A DNA stretch of 64,000 nt from Macrolepiota albuminosa (taxonomy: Eukaryota > Basidiomycota > Agaricomycetes > Agaricales > Agaricaceae), in NCBI GenBank assembly GCA_027475525.1, contig JAMWFC010000082.1, forward strand, positions 1,426,001 to 1,490,000, written 5' to 3'. Shown piece by piece: positions 41,191-52,590 of the stretch; the first letter of the stretch is position 1, and every line of letters begins with the position of its first letter. The notes beneath the pieces are model-generated. The model saw only the letters and a program-made list of their open reading frames with translations, was not told the origin of the DNA and made no database searches. The position numbers and the translations under genes are program-made.

Positions 41191-42067
41191 TGATGACGCC
41201 CAAAGTTTGGTCAGTAACAAATATAACTTTAGTGTTACCATACCAATTGCTTGCGTTGGGCGTGCTATAAGTGATTTGAGGAGTCCTGGGCAGGTCCCAG
41301 AGAACGCGCCTATAAAAAAGGGGAAAAAGTTGGTAAGGGAGTCGGCAAGTGTAAACCGCTAAGGTACAGCACCTATGAAGAAGCGGTAAGTGAACACAGT
41401 AAGGGGAACGGCAAAGAACACGGTAAGCTTAGCGAAGTCTAAGCATTGATAATGCCTGCCATAGTTGCAAGGTGTGAGTGTGTCGAGTGTGGGCGAGAGT
41501 CTGCAACTGCCGATGAGTTCGACGTTGCCGACCGTAAGGGAGACTGAAGAAGTGGGAGCAGGAAACTCTGGTCTATTGTTCTGTTGTTCATTGTACAAGT
41601 CGGTAAGTACTTTTATACTACAAAGAGTTCGCCGTCGCCAGTGGCCAAAGAGCGGTAAACTAGAAAATTTTATAAGAGGTAGCTCCAACTGTTTCAGATC
41701 CCTGCCATCCATTCAAGACCCTTAGCAGCGCCAGGTGGCAGATCACAACGCTAAACCATCAATCCATCATTCTTCTGTCTATCAACATACCTAAGCGGTG
41801 TCGGGCGCCAAATCGGGAGTGCTAAGCGATGTCAGCCGCCAAGGTCAAACGCCAAGCTGTCTGTCGGTTTTTAACAGATCATCAATCTTCTCGCCAAGCG
41901 CTGTCGTCAGTGACTGATGCCATCTGTCAGTTGTCATTTGTCTGGCCATCAGGAATGGCTTAAAATAGGTAGAACGTGTGCGCTAAGTTTGGGACGAGTG
42001 TGGCAAGGTTTCTGGAGCTGGTGCCAAGCCTGCCGTTGATGCGCCCAACCTGTATAGAGTCCTATCA
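41191..42067 (-). repeat. 3' LTR of element D
   Basis: 877 bp, with two internal deletions relative to the 5' LTR: 18 bp near 41541, between short direct repeats, and about 45 bp near 41938. Confidence 0.9.
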
Positions 42068-42103
42068 TCTCCCCCCAACTGAAAAATTGACTGTCCTCAG
42101 TCA
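42068..42103 (-). promoter_or_regulatory. Polypurine tract and palindrome, element D
   Basis: GGGGGGAGA on the minus strand next to the LTR, and TGACTG-TCCT-CAGTCA at 42088-42103 on the plus strand. Confidence 0.75.
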
Positions 42104-42236
42104 CCAAATAAGGCTACCATTACCGTTTTTGTGACAAGGGGTCCGTGCGTTCTTCAGATTTTGTTTATAGTCCTGGCGCATGAGTTTGGACTTCGTTTCT
42201 CCTCCACATCTTTTCCTGGCGCTCTAATAAAAAATT

Positions 42237-42896
42237 ATGTCTTTCCAAATTCCAACTCCGCCTCCAGTACTGTCCTGCGAGGCTCAAGACGCTGCCTCTG
42301 CCTATATTGACAAGGCAAACTGCTTTATCCGACGCATCGAGGGTATGGGTGTGGAGGCGCCTGTAAATCTGGTCGTTGGCGTGATGCAATTGTTGGAACG
42401 CTGATATGAGGTGCGGGTCCTTGGCGTTGGGTGGGATCGCGAGATCGAGGTGCGGGAGTGGTGCTGGGCCCGCTATGTGGATAATCGTGGCACAGAGTGG
42501 TTAGCGCCATTTTCTTGTTTTGTAAGTGCTTTTAGCCCTTGCCGTGTCGCTAGCTGATCGAGTTGCCAGGCGCCTCCTCCCGTCCCTACAATTGAGGACG
42601 AATTGGAGGATATTTTATCTGGTGCCTTGCTGATGACAGTAAGCGCTCCCGTGCCTGAGTAAGTAACTCTGATTTTGATTTCTAACTTAGCTGTGGTCTG
42701 ACCTGTCTCCTCATAGCAAGCAAGAGGTGTTAGCGCCTCTTGCTAATTTGCAGGTGGATGCAGAAATGGCGGCAATTTGCGAGAGCATGCTGGAAGAGGC
42801 CTCCCGCGACACCAAGGAGAGGACCAAGGCCTTGGAGGAGCGAGAAGCCGCTGGCGAGGGCCTGGTTGCTAGTGAGAAGTCGCCAGTTGGTAGGAA
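42237..42896 (+). pseudogene. Antisense gene 1 of element D, first exons
   Basis: Exon 1 at 42237-42521 (95 codons, 'MSFQIPTPPPVLS', later 'EWLAPFSCF') ends at GTAAGT exactly as in A. Exons 2 ('APPPVPTIEDELEDILSGAL') and 3 ('EVLAPLANLQVDAEMAA') follow. Tryptophan after 'LLER' is TGA. Element F's LTR cuts exon 3 at 42897; the rest resumes near 52590. Confidence 0.72.
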
Positions 42897-43069
42897 TGTA
42901 ACCTTGGGTTACGAGTTAGAACTATCTGTGTGAATCACACAGTGCTAAATCAGACCGCAATATCGGATTTGACTAGTACTAAGTGTGAAAACAAGATGTT
43001 GTCTTACGTAATACTATATTAAACAATTATAGCGTCGTTGATGCTAGTGACATGGGTAACTCCGTTACA
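42897..43069 (-). repeat. 3' LTR of element F
   Basis: 173 bp, TGTAAC...GTTACA. Each end is itself a short palindrome (minus strand 'TGTAACGGAGTTAC', plus strand 'GTAACCTTGGGTTAC'). An inner palindrome CTGTGTGA-A-TCACACAG is also present. About 90% like the LTR of element G at 63457. Confidence 0.88.
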
Positions 43070-43368
43070 TACCCCCCAATGAGACCGAATACTTGGTCTT
43101 AGGAAGGAAGGTGGGGTAAGATAAGGGATGCACAATAGTGCAAGCCAGATGAATATACGCGTATCACGTTGCTGCAAGGCGTTAGCAATTATTCGCAGTG
43201 CAAATGTGTCTTTTGGACACAGTAGAAAGTAGTCTTTATCAGACAAGGGCGCATGTTGCACCATCAATAGACGAAAACTGTTTATATAACAATATAAAAA
43301 AAAACAAAAGAATGACCCCTCCTCTGGGTCCGCTGTATTTACACGCGACTACACAAAATTATATGGAT
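43070..43368. other. 3' untranslated region of element F with polypurine tract
   Basis: On the minus strand 'CATTGGGGGGTA' abuts the LTR and is the likely polypurine tract. No coding sequence seen. Confidence 0.6.
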
Positions 43369-43809
43369 CTACGACCCGTCCGACAATGTCCCCACACCCG
43401 CGCCCGTCTCAGTCACCATTGACTCCTCCTCCAGTGCGACATTAATCGCGGGAGGGGGAGGCGCCGATTCTATCCTCGGTGGGGTTATAGGCCCCTCAAC
43501 TACAGGCATGTCTACCACCATAGAATCAGTTAGTGCGACGTTAATCGCTGAAACATTGGTGGGTAGCGTACCCTGCGCTGCCGTGCGTGGAATGAGGTTG
43601 ACCTGGCTTGGGTCTGTGTCGCCTGCAGGCATGGCATGCACTGCCGGACGTTTTAGAAGGTGGACCTGGTTCAGGTCCATGCCAATGAGATAGTAGAGGC
43701 CATTGGCCTCAGGGTTTTTGGGAAGACGACTCTCTTCGTCATGCTTGAACATTAGACAATAATGATCGTCTTCGATCATCTCCCGCCATCCATCCCACTC
43801 TGGGATGGC

Positions 43810-43825
43810 GGGGGGGGGGGGGGGG
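43810..43825. repeat. G16 homopolymer inside ORF of element F
   Basis: A run of 16 G (minus strand: proline codons). The reading frame differs on the two sides: after it 'PAIPEWDGWREMIEDD' continues in a different frame. Run length may be wrong in the assembly or variable in the genome. Confidence 0.85.
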
Positions 43826-45809
43826 TACCATAGTCACTCAGGCGCTCCATGCGCTCATTGTCAATTTGTCGAAAGATGTCCATAGACATCGTGGGGGCAT
43901 GGAACTGCTGTTCCAGGAAGACCACGCCGTAGGTATACGCGTGGTCCACCCAGTCGGCAGGTATCTGATTGTGCAATAAGACACGTAGCACGTCGTCGTC
44001 AGAGAAGTTACGTGCAAAATCATCGGGGATGTGCACGGGGTGGAGTTCCAGCTGGGGCCCTTGTTGGGGCTCAAATGGCTGGTCGGGAAACATGTCATTG
44101 TATGAGGCAATAGCCTCACGATACAAACCTGGACGGGCCATGACGAGAGTCATGCGCTGCACAATCACAGGCTTGGCTGCGCTGTTAGCGCAAAGAGCCG
44201 GCATAAGGCGAACCCGAAGAGGGTTCGCCAGTGCATGCAGTAGGCATGATCCACTGCAATGCCTTGATAGGTATTTTCCAAACCGGGACGACCAAAGATC
44301 AGCACGTACTGCACAAGCTGATCCAGGTCAAATGGTGTGGAGGGGTCTTGAGCGCGCATTACACGCAGCACGGTCGAACCGTCTTCTTTCATGCGCAAAT
44401 AGCGCCCTGGAATGTGTCGGTGCTCAACGAGCGCAAGGTCGTCAGAGCCCTGGATTGGGTTGACGAGGTTCTGGTAACGAGGGTCCTTCATCAGGAGCAT
44501 CATTGTTCGGTCATGTAGCGACTCATTGGTTCGCTGAGCGAACATCTGAAGCTCCGTAATGAGGAGATAGGCGGTGATCCATTCACAACAGGGAGCATGC
44601 TTGTTTGAAAAGTACTTATAGAGCCGATCCAGCTCTAATGGACTGCGGAGGAGGCCGCAAGGAGAATACTTGTAGATAACGCTGGCAGGAATGCCAGCAC
44701 GGTGCCCAGAAGCGAACTCATATGCTGCAGCCCGGTTGGCCTCGGCGCCCAACAGCACGGTATTCGAATGATACGAATAATATGTGCAGTGGCTAAGTGC
44801 TCCTCTGAAGCACGAGTTTATTCGCTCGATATCGAGCGGTCCCCACACCTTCACCCCCAATCCATCGGGGATTCTCCCTGAGAACTCATCCTCAGCCCTC
44901 AGTTTGAGGGCCTGCAGCTCCTTGGCGCAGATCGCCTTCTTTTTTGCAATGCGCTTATTGCGTGATACTCTCTGGAATCGGTCTGCTGCCGATTCCCCTT
45001 CCTCCGCCTCCTCCTCCTGCTCCGAGCTCGACTCTCCGTAGTTGCTCTTGTCCAATAAGGAGGGCACAATAGCTTTGCCTTTGCCTTTTCCAGGCATGGG
45101 ACGATCCCTCGAGATCGCCACCAGACCGTCATATTGCTCCGGAGAGCGAGGGTCGGTGGTCAGGACGACCACGGGAAAGTGTGCCTGCGGAGTGGGCATG
45201 GTAACGGGTAACAAGAACAACATCGAGACCTTCCTGGCTTGTGCGGGAATGCCTGCCAGGAACTCGATCACCTCCAGTTTGGAGGCATCGAGAGGAGGCT
45301 TACGGTCTCAACGTTGGCGTGCAGACCCCGACTTGGCCGGGGCAGAAGGTTCAAATGGTGGCTGAGCCACCGGAGGGGCAGGTGCATTTTGCGCCAGAGT
45401 TCTCCCTCCAGGCTCAGCACGAGGGACGACAGTAATGGGCGCTCTTGGCGCCACAGCTACGGTTTTGGGCACCCTAGTTGGGGCCCGAGACAATGCAGCT
45501 TCCCGCTGACCCAAGGACAGACCTGCCAAGGGTTCACTGACTGCAGCCAGCGACTCTGACAAAGCCTGAGGAGCCGGATTGGGTAACCGAGACGACAAAG
45601 CAACGGGCTGAGCAGGCTGCTCACGGCGCACGACTTGCGCTTCCGCTGGCATCCTTGCCCGTGGAGGCTCGACTGGTTGACTGGGCTGATACTTAGCCCT
45701 CTTGACCTCTGTGGTCAGTTCCTCAAATGACAAAACTTTGCGCTTAGACACACGTTCGATCTGTTCTAGCACTGCCATGCGCTGCCTCTTCATCAGCTTA
45801 ATCTGGTCG

Positions 45810-45963
45810 AGCAATCCCTCCATCACCATCATGGCCAGACTGTCCTGCAGGAAGGACGCAGTTGCAGGGACTGGCTGTCCTGCTGCAGCAATCCCTCCAT
45901 CACCATCATGGCCAGACTGTCCTGCAGGAAGGACGCAGTTGCAGGGACTGGCTGTCCTGCTGC
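45810..45963. repeat. Perfect 77 bp tandem duplication 5
   Basis: 45810-45886 equals 45887-45963; it shifts the extra ORF of element F. Confidence 0.95.
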
Positions 45964-46361
45964 CTCCAATCTGCCTAGCAGCATGTCTGGCACTGCTAAT
46001 CTCTGCGCTTGTGGCGCAGGCTCCTCATACGATTCTACTGCGGGCCGATGAGCCCATGGTACTGACGGCGGCCCTGTCACAACACCCGCATACGTCGGAT
46101 ACGACGCAGACGAGCGTGAGGACGGTTCCTGATAATAACGTTCTCGGCGCGTGCTTTCCTCTGGGTGCCCATAGCACCCATCATCATCAATCTCCATCTC
46201 TTGCGAATGGAGGGGTGTTTGGTACAGAAGTGGCTCCTCGCGGCCCAGGTAGGCCACACCCGCTGACTGCAACTGACTCGCCGCTGGATACAGCGGCTGC
46301 CTCTGAAACTGGGATGACATCTGTATATTTGGGGGTCTCTCCCCTCCACTAGAGCCTTGCC

Positions 46362-46515
46362 GGCTCTGATCACTCTTTTGCGGCCCCCAATAGGCCATTT
46401 TAAAGCAACACGTAGACTACGTGTATTGGGACTGAGGAGGCTCTGATCACTCTTTTGCGGCCCCCAATAGGCCATTTTAAAGCAACACGTAGACTACGTG
46501 TATTGGGACTGAGGA
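46362..46515. repeat. Perfect 77 bp tandem duplication 6
   Basis: 46362-46438 equals 46439-46515; it duplicates the start codon of the extra ORF of element F. Confidence 0.95.
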
Positions 46516-46703
46516 AAGAAAGAAAAAAAAACAATCTCCCAACTCCGCCAGTGGTGTAAACAACCACAAACACACGCCACCCAGCACCGTGTCAGCGATC
46601 ATAGTCGCATAAACAGTTACAATCACAGCCACAATTAGTGGCCACCCGGTTAGTTACCGGCAATCAAAGTGGACTTCGTCCACATTCCACCACCACACAC
46701 GCA

Positions 46704-49700
46704 TTACGTGCGTTTTGCTAGCTGCTGAGGGTGTTTCACACCCTGCAGCTCTAGATACCTGTCCATCGCTGCAAGGTCTTTGCAGTTTACTAGCAGTTCC
46801 CAGGTAGTATCACCTAAGCTCCACCTTACCTCGAATTCGAGGCTTCCTTTTGTCCAACAATGACCTATCAGGTCATCTACGAACCACTCCTGGTCATTAC
46901 CAGTTCCAAAGTCATACAGCTCCAGAGTTGCGCGATTAGGAAAGAGCGCATCACTACTGGCCATATATGGTCGCAATAGCGACACATGAAATTTGGGAAC
47001 TATTCTGCGTGCTTGCAGCGCATGGAGAAGTTCCAGCACGTAGTTAGACATGCTCGGCTCCGCTTCAAGGACCTTATATGGTCCAATCTACTTTGGACAC
47101 AACTTACTCGCTCTGCCTTTCGGCAGGTTCAAGTTCTTCGTAGAAAGGTACACTAGGTTCCCTTTCTCAATGTCTGGCTCATCACGTCTGCGATTATTTG
47201 CATGTTTGGTTTGCCATACGTGCGATTCTATAATCGCATCATGGGCATCTGCCAAGTTCCCTAGCGTGTTGTGCGCAAACTGCTTTACTCCCACATGAAT
47301 AGCTTCGTCCGTACGAAGTTCACGAATCATGGATGGCATGTAGCCATTGTTGAGCTCAAAGGGTGAGTACCCTGTAGTCTCTGATATGCTCGCGTTTATC
47401 GCAAATTCCATGAGTGGGCATCTATCCACCCAGTCCTTCTGATCAGGATGTACGAATGCTCGCAATATCTGTGCGATATTTCTATTTGCACGTTCTGTTT
47501 GACCATCTGTTTGCGGATGAAACGATGTCAACATGAGCAACTTTGCTCCTAGCAGTTTGTGCAACTCCTTCCACCATTTGGAAGTGAATTTAGCATCTTG
47601 ATCGCTTATGATCAAACTTGGCAATCCATGGAGGCGTACTATCTCCTTGAGATAGATCCACGACAAGTCCAAAGCTGCCATGGTGGTTCTCACCGGAATG
47701 AGATGGACCATACTGGTCATTCTGCAGATTACTACCCACAGGTAGTTAAACCCCTTTGACTCAGGAAACGGGCCTATAAAGTCCATCCCGATTGAGTCCC
47801 AGGGCTTGACTGGTATGGGTAGCGAGTGAAGCTTTCCCAGTGGCTTCAAAGTCAAGACTTTCGACTGTTGACATAGCTCGCATGTCGAGCAAAATTGGCT
47901 CGTCTCTTTGGCCATTTGCAGCCACCAATACCAGCGTCGCACATAGTCCAGCGTTTTCTGAGTTCCGAAGTGGCCCACCACTCTATGGGCCTGGTCCAGG
48001 ATAGTCGTAATTAACGACCTCTCCTGGGGAATGCAGATGACTTTGGACCCCGTGGGTTTGATAAGGTAGACAAGCTGTTGCTCCACCTTGAAGCGTGGGT
48101 GCGCTTGGATATTGTTCAGAATCTCTACGAAGAGATTATCATCCTTGTATCCCTGCTGGATACGTGTGCGGAATTGCGCATTGCCTAGGTCAGCAGGCGC
48201 AGAAGTGTGGTCCTGTGACTCCAGTGCTTGCTGGAGTGTCATATTGGTACCTCTTGTAGGCGCCTCTTGCCTCGTCTCTTCTCGTAGCTGAGGAGCCTCA
48301 TGGTCCAACAGCACCTGGGCTTCAACATCGCGAATTTCTCGCTGTTCATGCAGTCGCTTACTGCGACGTGTTTCCTGCGCTCGCATGGCACGTAACTCGA
48401 CCCTATGTTCCTTGATCTCATGGAACCGATGCAGGGGCAAGTCTTTGTCCTCGGGGTCAATACGTTTGTCCGCCTGGACATAGTCATGCGCATCATGGAC
48501 ATCTTCTCGAGTATCACTCTCGAAATATCGAGACAGGCAGTCCGCGACTTTGTTCAATTCACCTTTTACATAGGTGATGTCGAACTGATACCGTGACATG
48601 TAGTCAATCCAGTGACGTTGTCGTGGAGATAGGTGCACCTGAGTCTTGAAAAACTCTAGTGCTTTGTGATCCGTGATGATATGGATCTTGTATCCCATCA
48701 GTTTGTCCTCCCATTTTAGGAGGGCTTTCAGGATAGCAAGTGTTTCTAACTCGTGTACAGCATAATTCTGCTGGGCAGCAGTGAATTTACGGGACATAAA
48801 CCCCGCTGGTCGGCAAGTCTGCCACGTCTTGCCTTGGCCAAACATGGCCCCAACCCCAGTCTTCGATGCATCGCATATGAGCCAGATGGGCTCGTCGATA
48901 CGTGGATCAATTGGCCGCATAACTGGTGTCTTTGCGCATATGCGCTTAATCATCTCAAAGCACCGCTGATGCAGCGGTCTCTAGTGAAAGGGGGACCCAT
49001 TTTGGGTCATGGCCATTAGTGGCCCTGTATAGGCCGTGATGTCTGGCAAGAAGTTGCCAATATAGTTGACAAGTCCAACAAACCGTTGGATATCATTATA
49101 TGTGCGTGGAGTACGCCACTCTCGGATTCAATCGAGCTTATCCATGTCTGGATGAATACCTTTCTCGTCAATGACGTGACCGAGGCAGTCAATACTAGTT
49201 GCGTACAACTCGCACTTCTTCCATTTGAGATAGAGACTGGCCTTCCGTAGTCATTCAAATATGACTCGTAGGTGCTTCTCATGCTCCTCAATGGAGTCCG
49301 AAAAGATAAATATATCGTCTAGATAGACGTGTATAAACTTCCCGATTACATCTCGGAAGATTGAGGTCATTAACCTCTGAAATGTCGCTGGTGCATTACA
49401 ATCACCTATCTGCATGATGTTACTCACGAATGTCCCCATCAGGGATGAGAACAGCGTCTTCGGTATATCTTCTTCGCGTATGCAAACCTGTTCATACGCG
49501 TCTGTGAGGTCGATTTTTGACCTATACTTTGCTGTCGCGACATCTTCTCGTATTACTTCCTGATCTGGAAGAGGCGTCACATCCTTGACTGTATTATCAT
49601 TGCGCTGTCGTGCATCCAATGCAGTTCTTAATGTCCCATCCTTTTTGGGAATACACAGTAATGGTGCAGCTTGCACCGCTGGTCGTGGTTCCCACCACTT

Positions 49701-50638
49701 TGCGTTTATATATCTATTTGTCTTTTCACGAAGAGTAATGGTGCAGCTTGCACCGCTGGTCGTGGTTCCCACCACTTTGCGTTTATATATCTATTTGTCT
49801 TTTCACGAAGTTGATCTTGTAGTGCTCGCGGGCAGCGAGGCAAATGGTATTTGTACTGCTTGGTATTGTCAATGAGGTTAATCTCATGATTAACCTCCCG
49901 CCACGGAGGAAGCTCTTCCTTCGTTCCATTGACAATATCCGCGAACTCTTGTTGCCATTGCTGGCGCAGTCGAGGAATATCTTCCTCTGTAAGGCTCACA
50001 GCCTTACTTTTCCCTTTTACTACGCGTGCTACACGCGGCTGAACCTTTGGTTCAAATCGCTCCCATAAGGCACGTACGTGCTCTTCTGTGAGATCTCCTG
50101 GGTTCAACCTTACAACGGGTTGTCTACCCATCACTCTCGTCGTACCTGACGACGACTGCACACTTCTCGCTCTCAACGAGAGCCCATCCAGTACAATATC
50201 CACTGTTTCGGATATCTCGTCCTCTCGTGCATGATGGTATACTTCCCCCGTCTGGGTTGCCTGCACCCTTCCCATAGTCTGCGTCACTATTGACACCACC
50301 AATTCATTCCACTCTTATGGCATATGTGGGTCATACGCCCATTGCACTCCTGGCCGAGGCACTGGTCGATCCATTAGCGACCTAGTGCTCCCCACAGTTC
50401 CCATCGTACTGTATATCTCGTCCTTGATGAGATCCTCAACCTTCACTCGAGAGCTAGTCGGCTGGCATTCCAGCGACTCCACCACGCGTTTACCACACTC
50501 ATTCTTGCATTGTACAGCCTGCTTAGGCTCATCCGGGTGCTTTCCCTTCTTCAGAGTTCTTTGGAACTCTTCCTCAGACATTAGTACAGCTGGCGAATCT
50601 GCTGGCAGGCTTTTTGGTGGGACCTGTTCATCCTCCAC
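46704..50638 (-). pseudogene. pol: Pol of element F: RT, RNase H, integrase, chromodomain-like end
   Basis: One minus-strand frame once the 77 bp duplication at 49657 is discounted. Reverse transcriptase: 'KKDGTLRTALDARQRNDNTV', 'SKIDLTDAYEQVCI', catalytic 'HVYLDDIFIFSD' (YLDD). RNase H: 'DASKTGVGAMFGQG', 'HELETLAILKALLKWED', 'ITDHKALEFF'. Integrase: 'CELCQQSK', 'IGMDFIGPFPES', 'IISDQDAKFTSKWW', 'TDGQTERANR' for the DDE residues. The C-terminal block has 'RIVPKFHVSLLRPYM' and 'LEFEVRWSLGDTTWE', typical of chromodomain elements. In-frame stops: TAA near 50312, TGA at 49251 and about 49127, TAG near 48981 and 47088. Confidence 0.9.
49657..49810. repeat. Perfect 77 bp tandem duplication 7
   Basis: 49657-49733 equals 49734-49810, in the reverse transcriptase of element F. 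Confidence 0.95.
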
Positions 50639-50664
50639 CTCCTGTACAGTTGCTCTGCGACCAT

Positions 50665-52587
50665 TTAGTCAGTTGCGTGATAGCGCCTCAACCGACCATC
50701 TGTGTTGCTTAGCACAACCTTTTCTGCCTTTACACGCGAACCATTCACAACGACCACGTCGTTCACGAAATCCAGCGACACCTTGTTCTTACACATGAAC
50801 GGTGTACCAATGATCATATCGTAGCGATCAAAGTTTGCTATGTCCACATATTCCTTTGTCGAGGTCCCTGACGTCTTTATTCGTACTTCCGTGCCAAACT
50901 GCACCATGGCGCAACTCCCTACAGTCCCCAGCTGGAGCATCAGCGGCTCCTCCAGATCATGAATGCAAATCGCGTTGATGTGAGCAAACTGGGGCGTAAT
51001 GCCCGTTGTGGTACTCCCGGAGTCCCACAACGTCCACACCAGATGTCCATTGACATCAACATACGTGACCAGACACTCCTTCTCCTCGGGAGTATAGCGT
51101 GGCCTCTGCAACTTATTAGTTGCCTTCTGCAGGGTTACGCGTCTCATTCGGACGTGCTGATCTCCACAGCACTCAGTCAGTGCAAACAGGTGTTCTTCCT
51201 TGTCATCACGAGCATAATAGTCGCTGTTGTAGACGTCCACTGTGACGTATTTGTCGCCATCAATCTGGACGCTCTCGGCGCCATCCACTTCTGACCCATC
51301 AGCCTCTACTTGCGGCTCCTCCTCGATTTTGTCGACGATCTCATCGTCCTCGTCGTCACTGATGACATTGCTCGATGCCGCAGCCATATGGGCTGCTCGG
51401 ATATGCGCCTTAGGAGGGGTGGGACACTCCTTAGCGAAATGCCCGCTCCTGCCACAATTGTAGCACACTGAGGGATTCCCGGCAGGCCTCCTCTGGGCCG
51501 CTCTGGACACCCCAGCGGTTTTGCCCGCCATACGCGCTGCAGGCGCCGCCACTCCTCTCAGTGCTACTTGATTCTGACCCAACAAGGGTCGACTATCCTT
51601 CGCTGGCAATTGTCCAGCAGGTTTTGAACGAGGCCGTTGGCCTCCAGGGATTGTCTTGCAAACAACGAATTGTGGATTGCGATTGTTCTCCATCTTCGTC
51701 CATTTGGCCAGGAAGGTTCCCACCTTCACTGCTTGACAGTTCACAGTTCCTCGGCGGGAACTCTGCTGCTCATAATGATTCGCAGTCCGTGTCGACTGCT
51801 CATAACGGATAGCATACGCCAAAAATTCAGTCACAGTATTGACCTCCGGAGACAGATTGTCGTCGCGTATCAACGCTCTTCTCATGTCTGTGGGGATTCT
51901 GTCCAGGAATGTCTCACGAATAGTGTATTCGTCTGGATAGACGGCCATATTCTGCGCATGACCCACCAGGTTATCATAAAAGGTCTGGACGCCAGTCTTA
52001 GCGTCATACACTGCCTTTCTAAAGGCATCACGGGCTTCCTGCATCGTAGCAGCGTTGATGAACCGATTGTACAGTCCTATCAGGACTTCTTTAAATGTCC
52101 AATGCAGTTTGTTGCAATTAATGTGGAGAACATGGCGACGGAACCAATTCCAAGCCTCTCCCTCCATAAATTTGTGTAGCACAAATATCCTTTCCTGGTC
52201 CATGTCGTCTCCACCATAGCAGCATGCTGCAAGGTGGTAGCACACGTTCATGGCCCAGTCCTCCAGTTGAGAGAACCTATGTCCTCCGGCATATGCACGT
52301 ATGTGCTTACCATCAGATTTACGGGGACTTACCCCAGCAGGGAACTTAAATCTGACTCCAAGGGAGTCATCCACCAGTTGAGTGAGACGGTCGTGCATAT
52401 GATCCATATGGATCCTGACCGCTTCGTTCATTCCTGGTGTAGTTTCACGCAACTCATGAGGTGCGGGCATCGAAAATGCCCAAGGACTGCGAAATAGGTG
52501 CTCATTGGCCGCTTTTTCCGGCTGGGGAGTGGGCGCTTGCCTAGGGACGATGAAGCCGGGCCCAGCACGTTGCTTTCCCCTATCCAT
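50665..52587 (-). CDS. gag: Gag-protease of element F
   Basis: 640 codons from ATG at 52587, open to a TAA at 50665. Capsid core 'LEDWAMNVCYHLAACCYGGD' and 'EGEAWNWFRRHVLHINCNKL', then 'TFLDRIPTDMRRALIRDDNL'. CCHC knuckle 'CYNCGRSGHFAKEC' (C-x2-C-x4-H-x4-C). Retropepsin 'LVWTLWDSGSTTTGI' and 'YDMIIGTPFMCKNKVSLDF'. Pol follows in a different frame starting around 50638, so a frameshift or restart is needed. The gene is intact although pol is broken. Confidence 0.85.
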   Translation of the reverse strand: MDRGKQRAGPGFIVPRQAPTPQPEKAANEHLFRSPWAFSMPAPHELRETTPGMNEAVRIHMDHMHDRLTQLVDDSLGVRFKFPAGVSPRKSDGKHIRAYAGGHRFSQLEDWAMNVCYHLAACCYGGDDMDQERIFVLHKFMEGEAWNWFRRHVLHINCNKLHWTFKEVLIGLYNRFINAATMQEARDAFRKAVYDAKTGVQTFYDNLVGHAQNMAVYPDEYTIRETFLDRIPTDMRRALIRDDNLSPEVNTVTEFLAYAIRYEQSTRTANHYEQQSSRRGTVNCQAVKVGTFLAKWTKMENNRNPQFVVCKTIPGGQRPRSKPAGQLPAKDSRPLLGQNQVALRGVAAPAARMAGKTAGVSRAAQRRPAGNPSVCYNCGRSGHFAKECPTPPKAHIRAAHMAAASSNVISDDEDDEIVDKIEEEPQVEADGSEVDGAESVQIDGDKYVTVDVYNSDYYARDDKEEHLFALTECCGDQHVRMRRVTLQKATNKLQRPRYTPEEKECLVTYVDVNGHLVWTLWDSGSTTTGITPQFAHINAICIHDLEEPLMLQLGTVGSCAMVQFGTEVRIKTSGTSTKEYVDIANFDRYDMIIGTPFMCKNKVSLDFVNDVVVVNGSRVKAEKVVLSNTDGRLRRYHATD

Positions 52588-52590
52588 TTA

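Larger units (their letters stand above)
43369..46475 (-). pseudogene. Extra sense-strand ORF after pol in element F
   Basis: One long gene on the minus strand, starting 'MAYWGPQKSDQS' (46398 or 46475, inside a 77 bp duplication). The first third is low-complexity with a coiled 'QIKLMKRQRMAVLEQIERVS'. The middle (45271-44165) holds 'SRNKRIAKKKAICAKELQAL' and a folded-looking block with 'IPDGLGVKVWGPLDIERIN' and 'SYHSNTVLLGAEANRAAAYE'. The end has 'IPADWVDHAYTYGVVFLEQQ'. I have a memory of similar ORFs downstream of pol in mushroom Gypsy elements but know no function. Breaks: TGA at 45308, a frameshift near 44165-44204, and another at the G16 run (43810-43825). Confidence 0.6.
42897..52590 (-). 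mobile_element. Chromodomain-type Gypsy element F, 5' LTR missing
   Basis: Minus-strand order: gag with protease (52587-50665), pol with reverse transcriptase, RNase H, integrase and chromodomain-like end (50638-46704), an extra sense-strand ORF (46475-43369), polypurine tract, 3' LTR (42897-43069). No 5' LTR is found: just before the gag ATG the sequence returns to element D. Several stops (TGA, TAA, TAG) and three 77 bp artefacts are present. The right edge is approximate. Confidence 0.85.
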
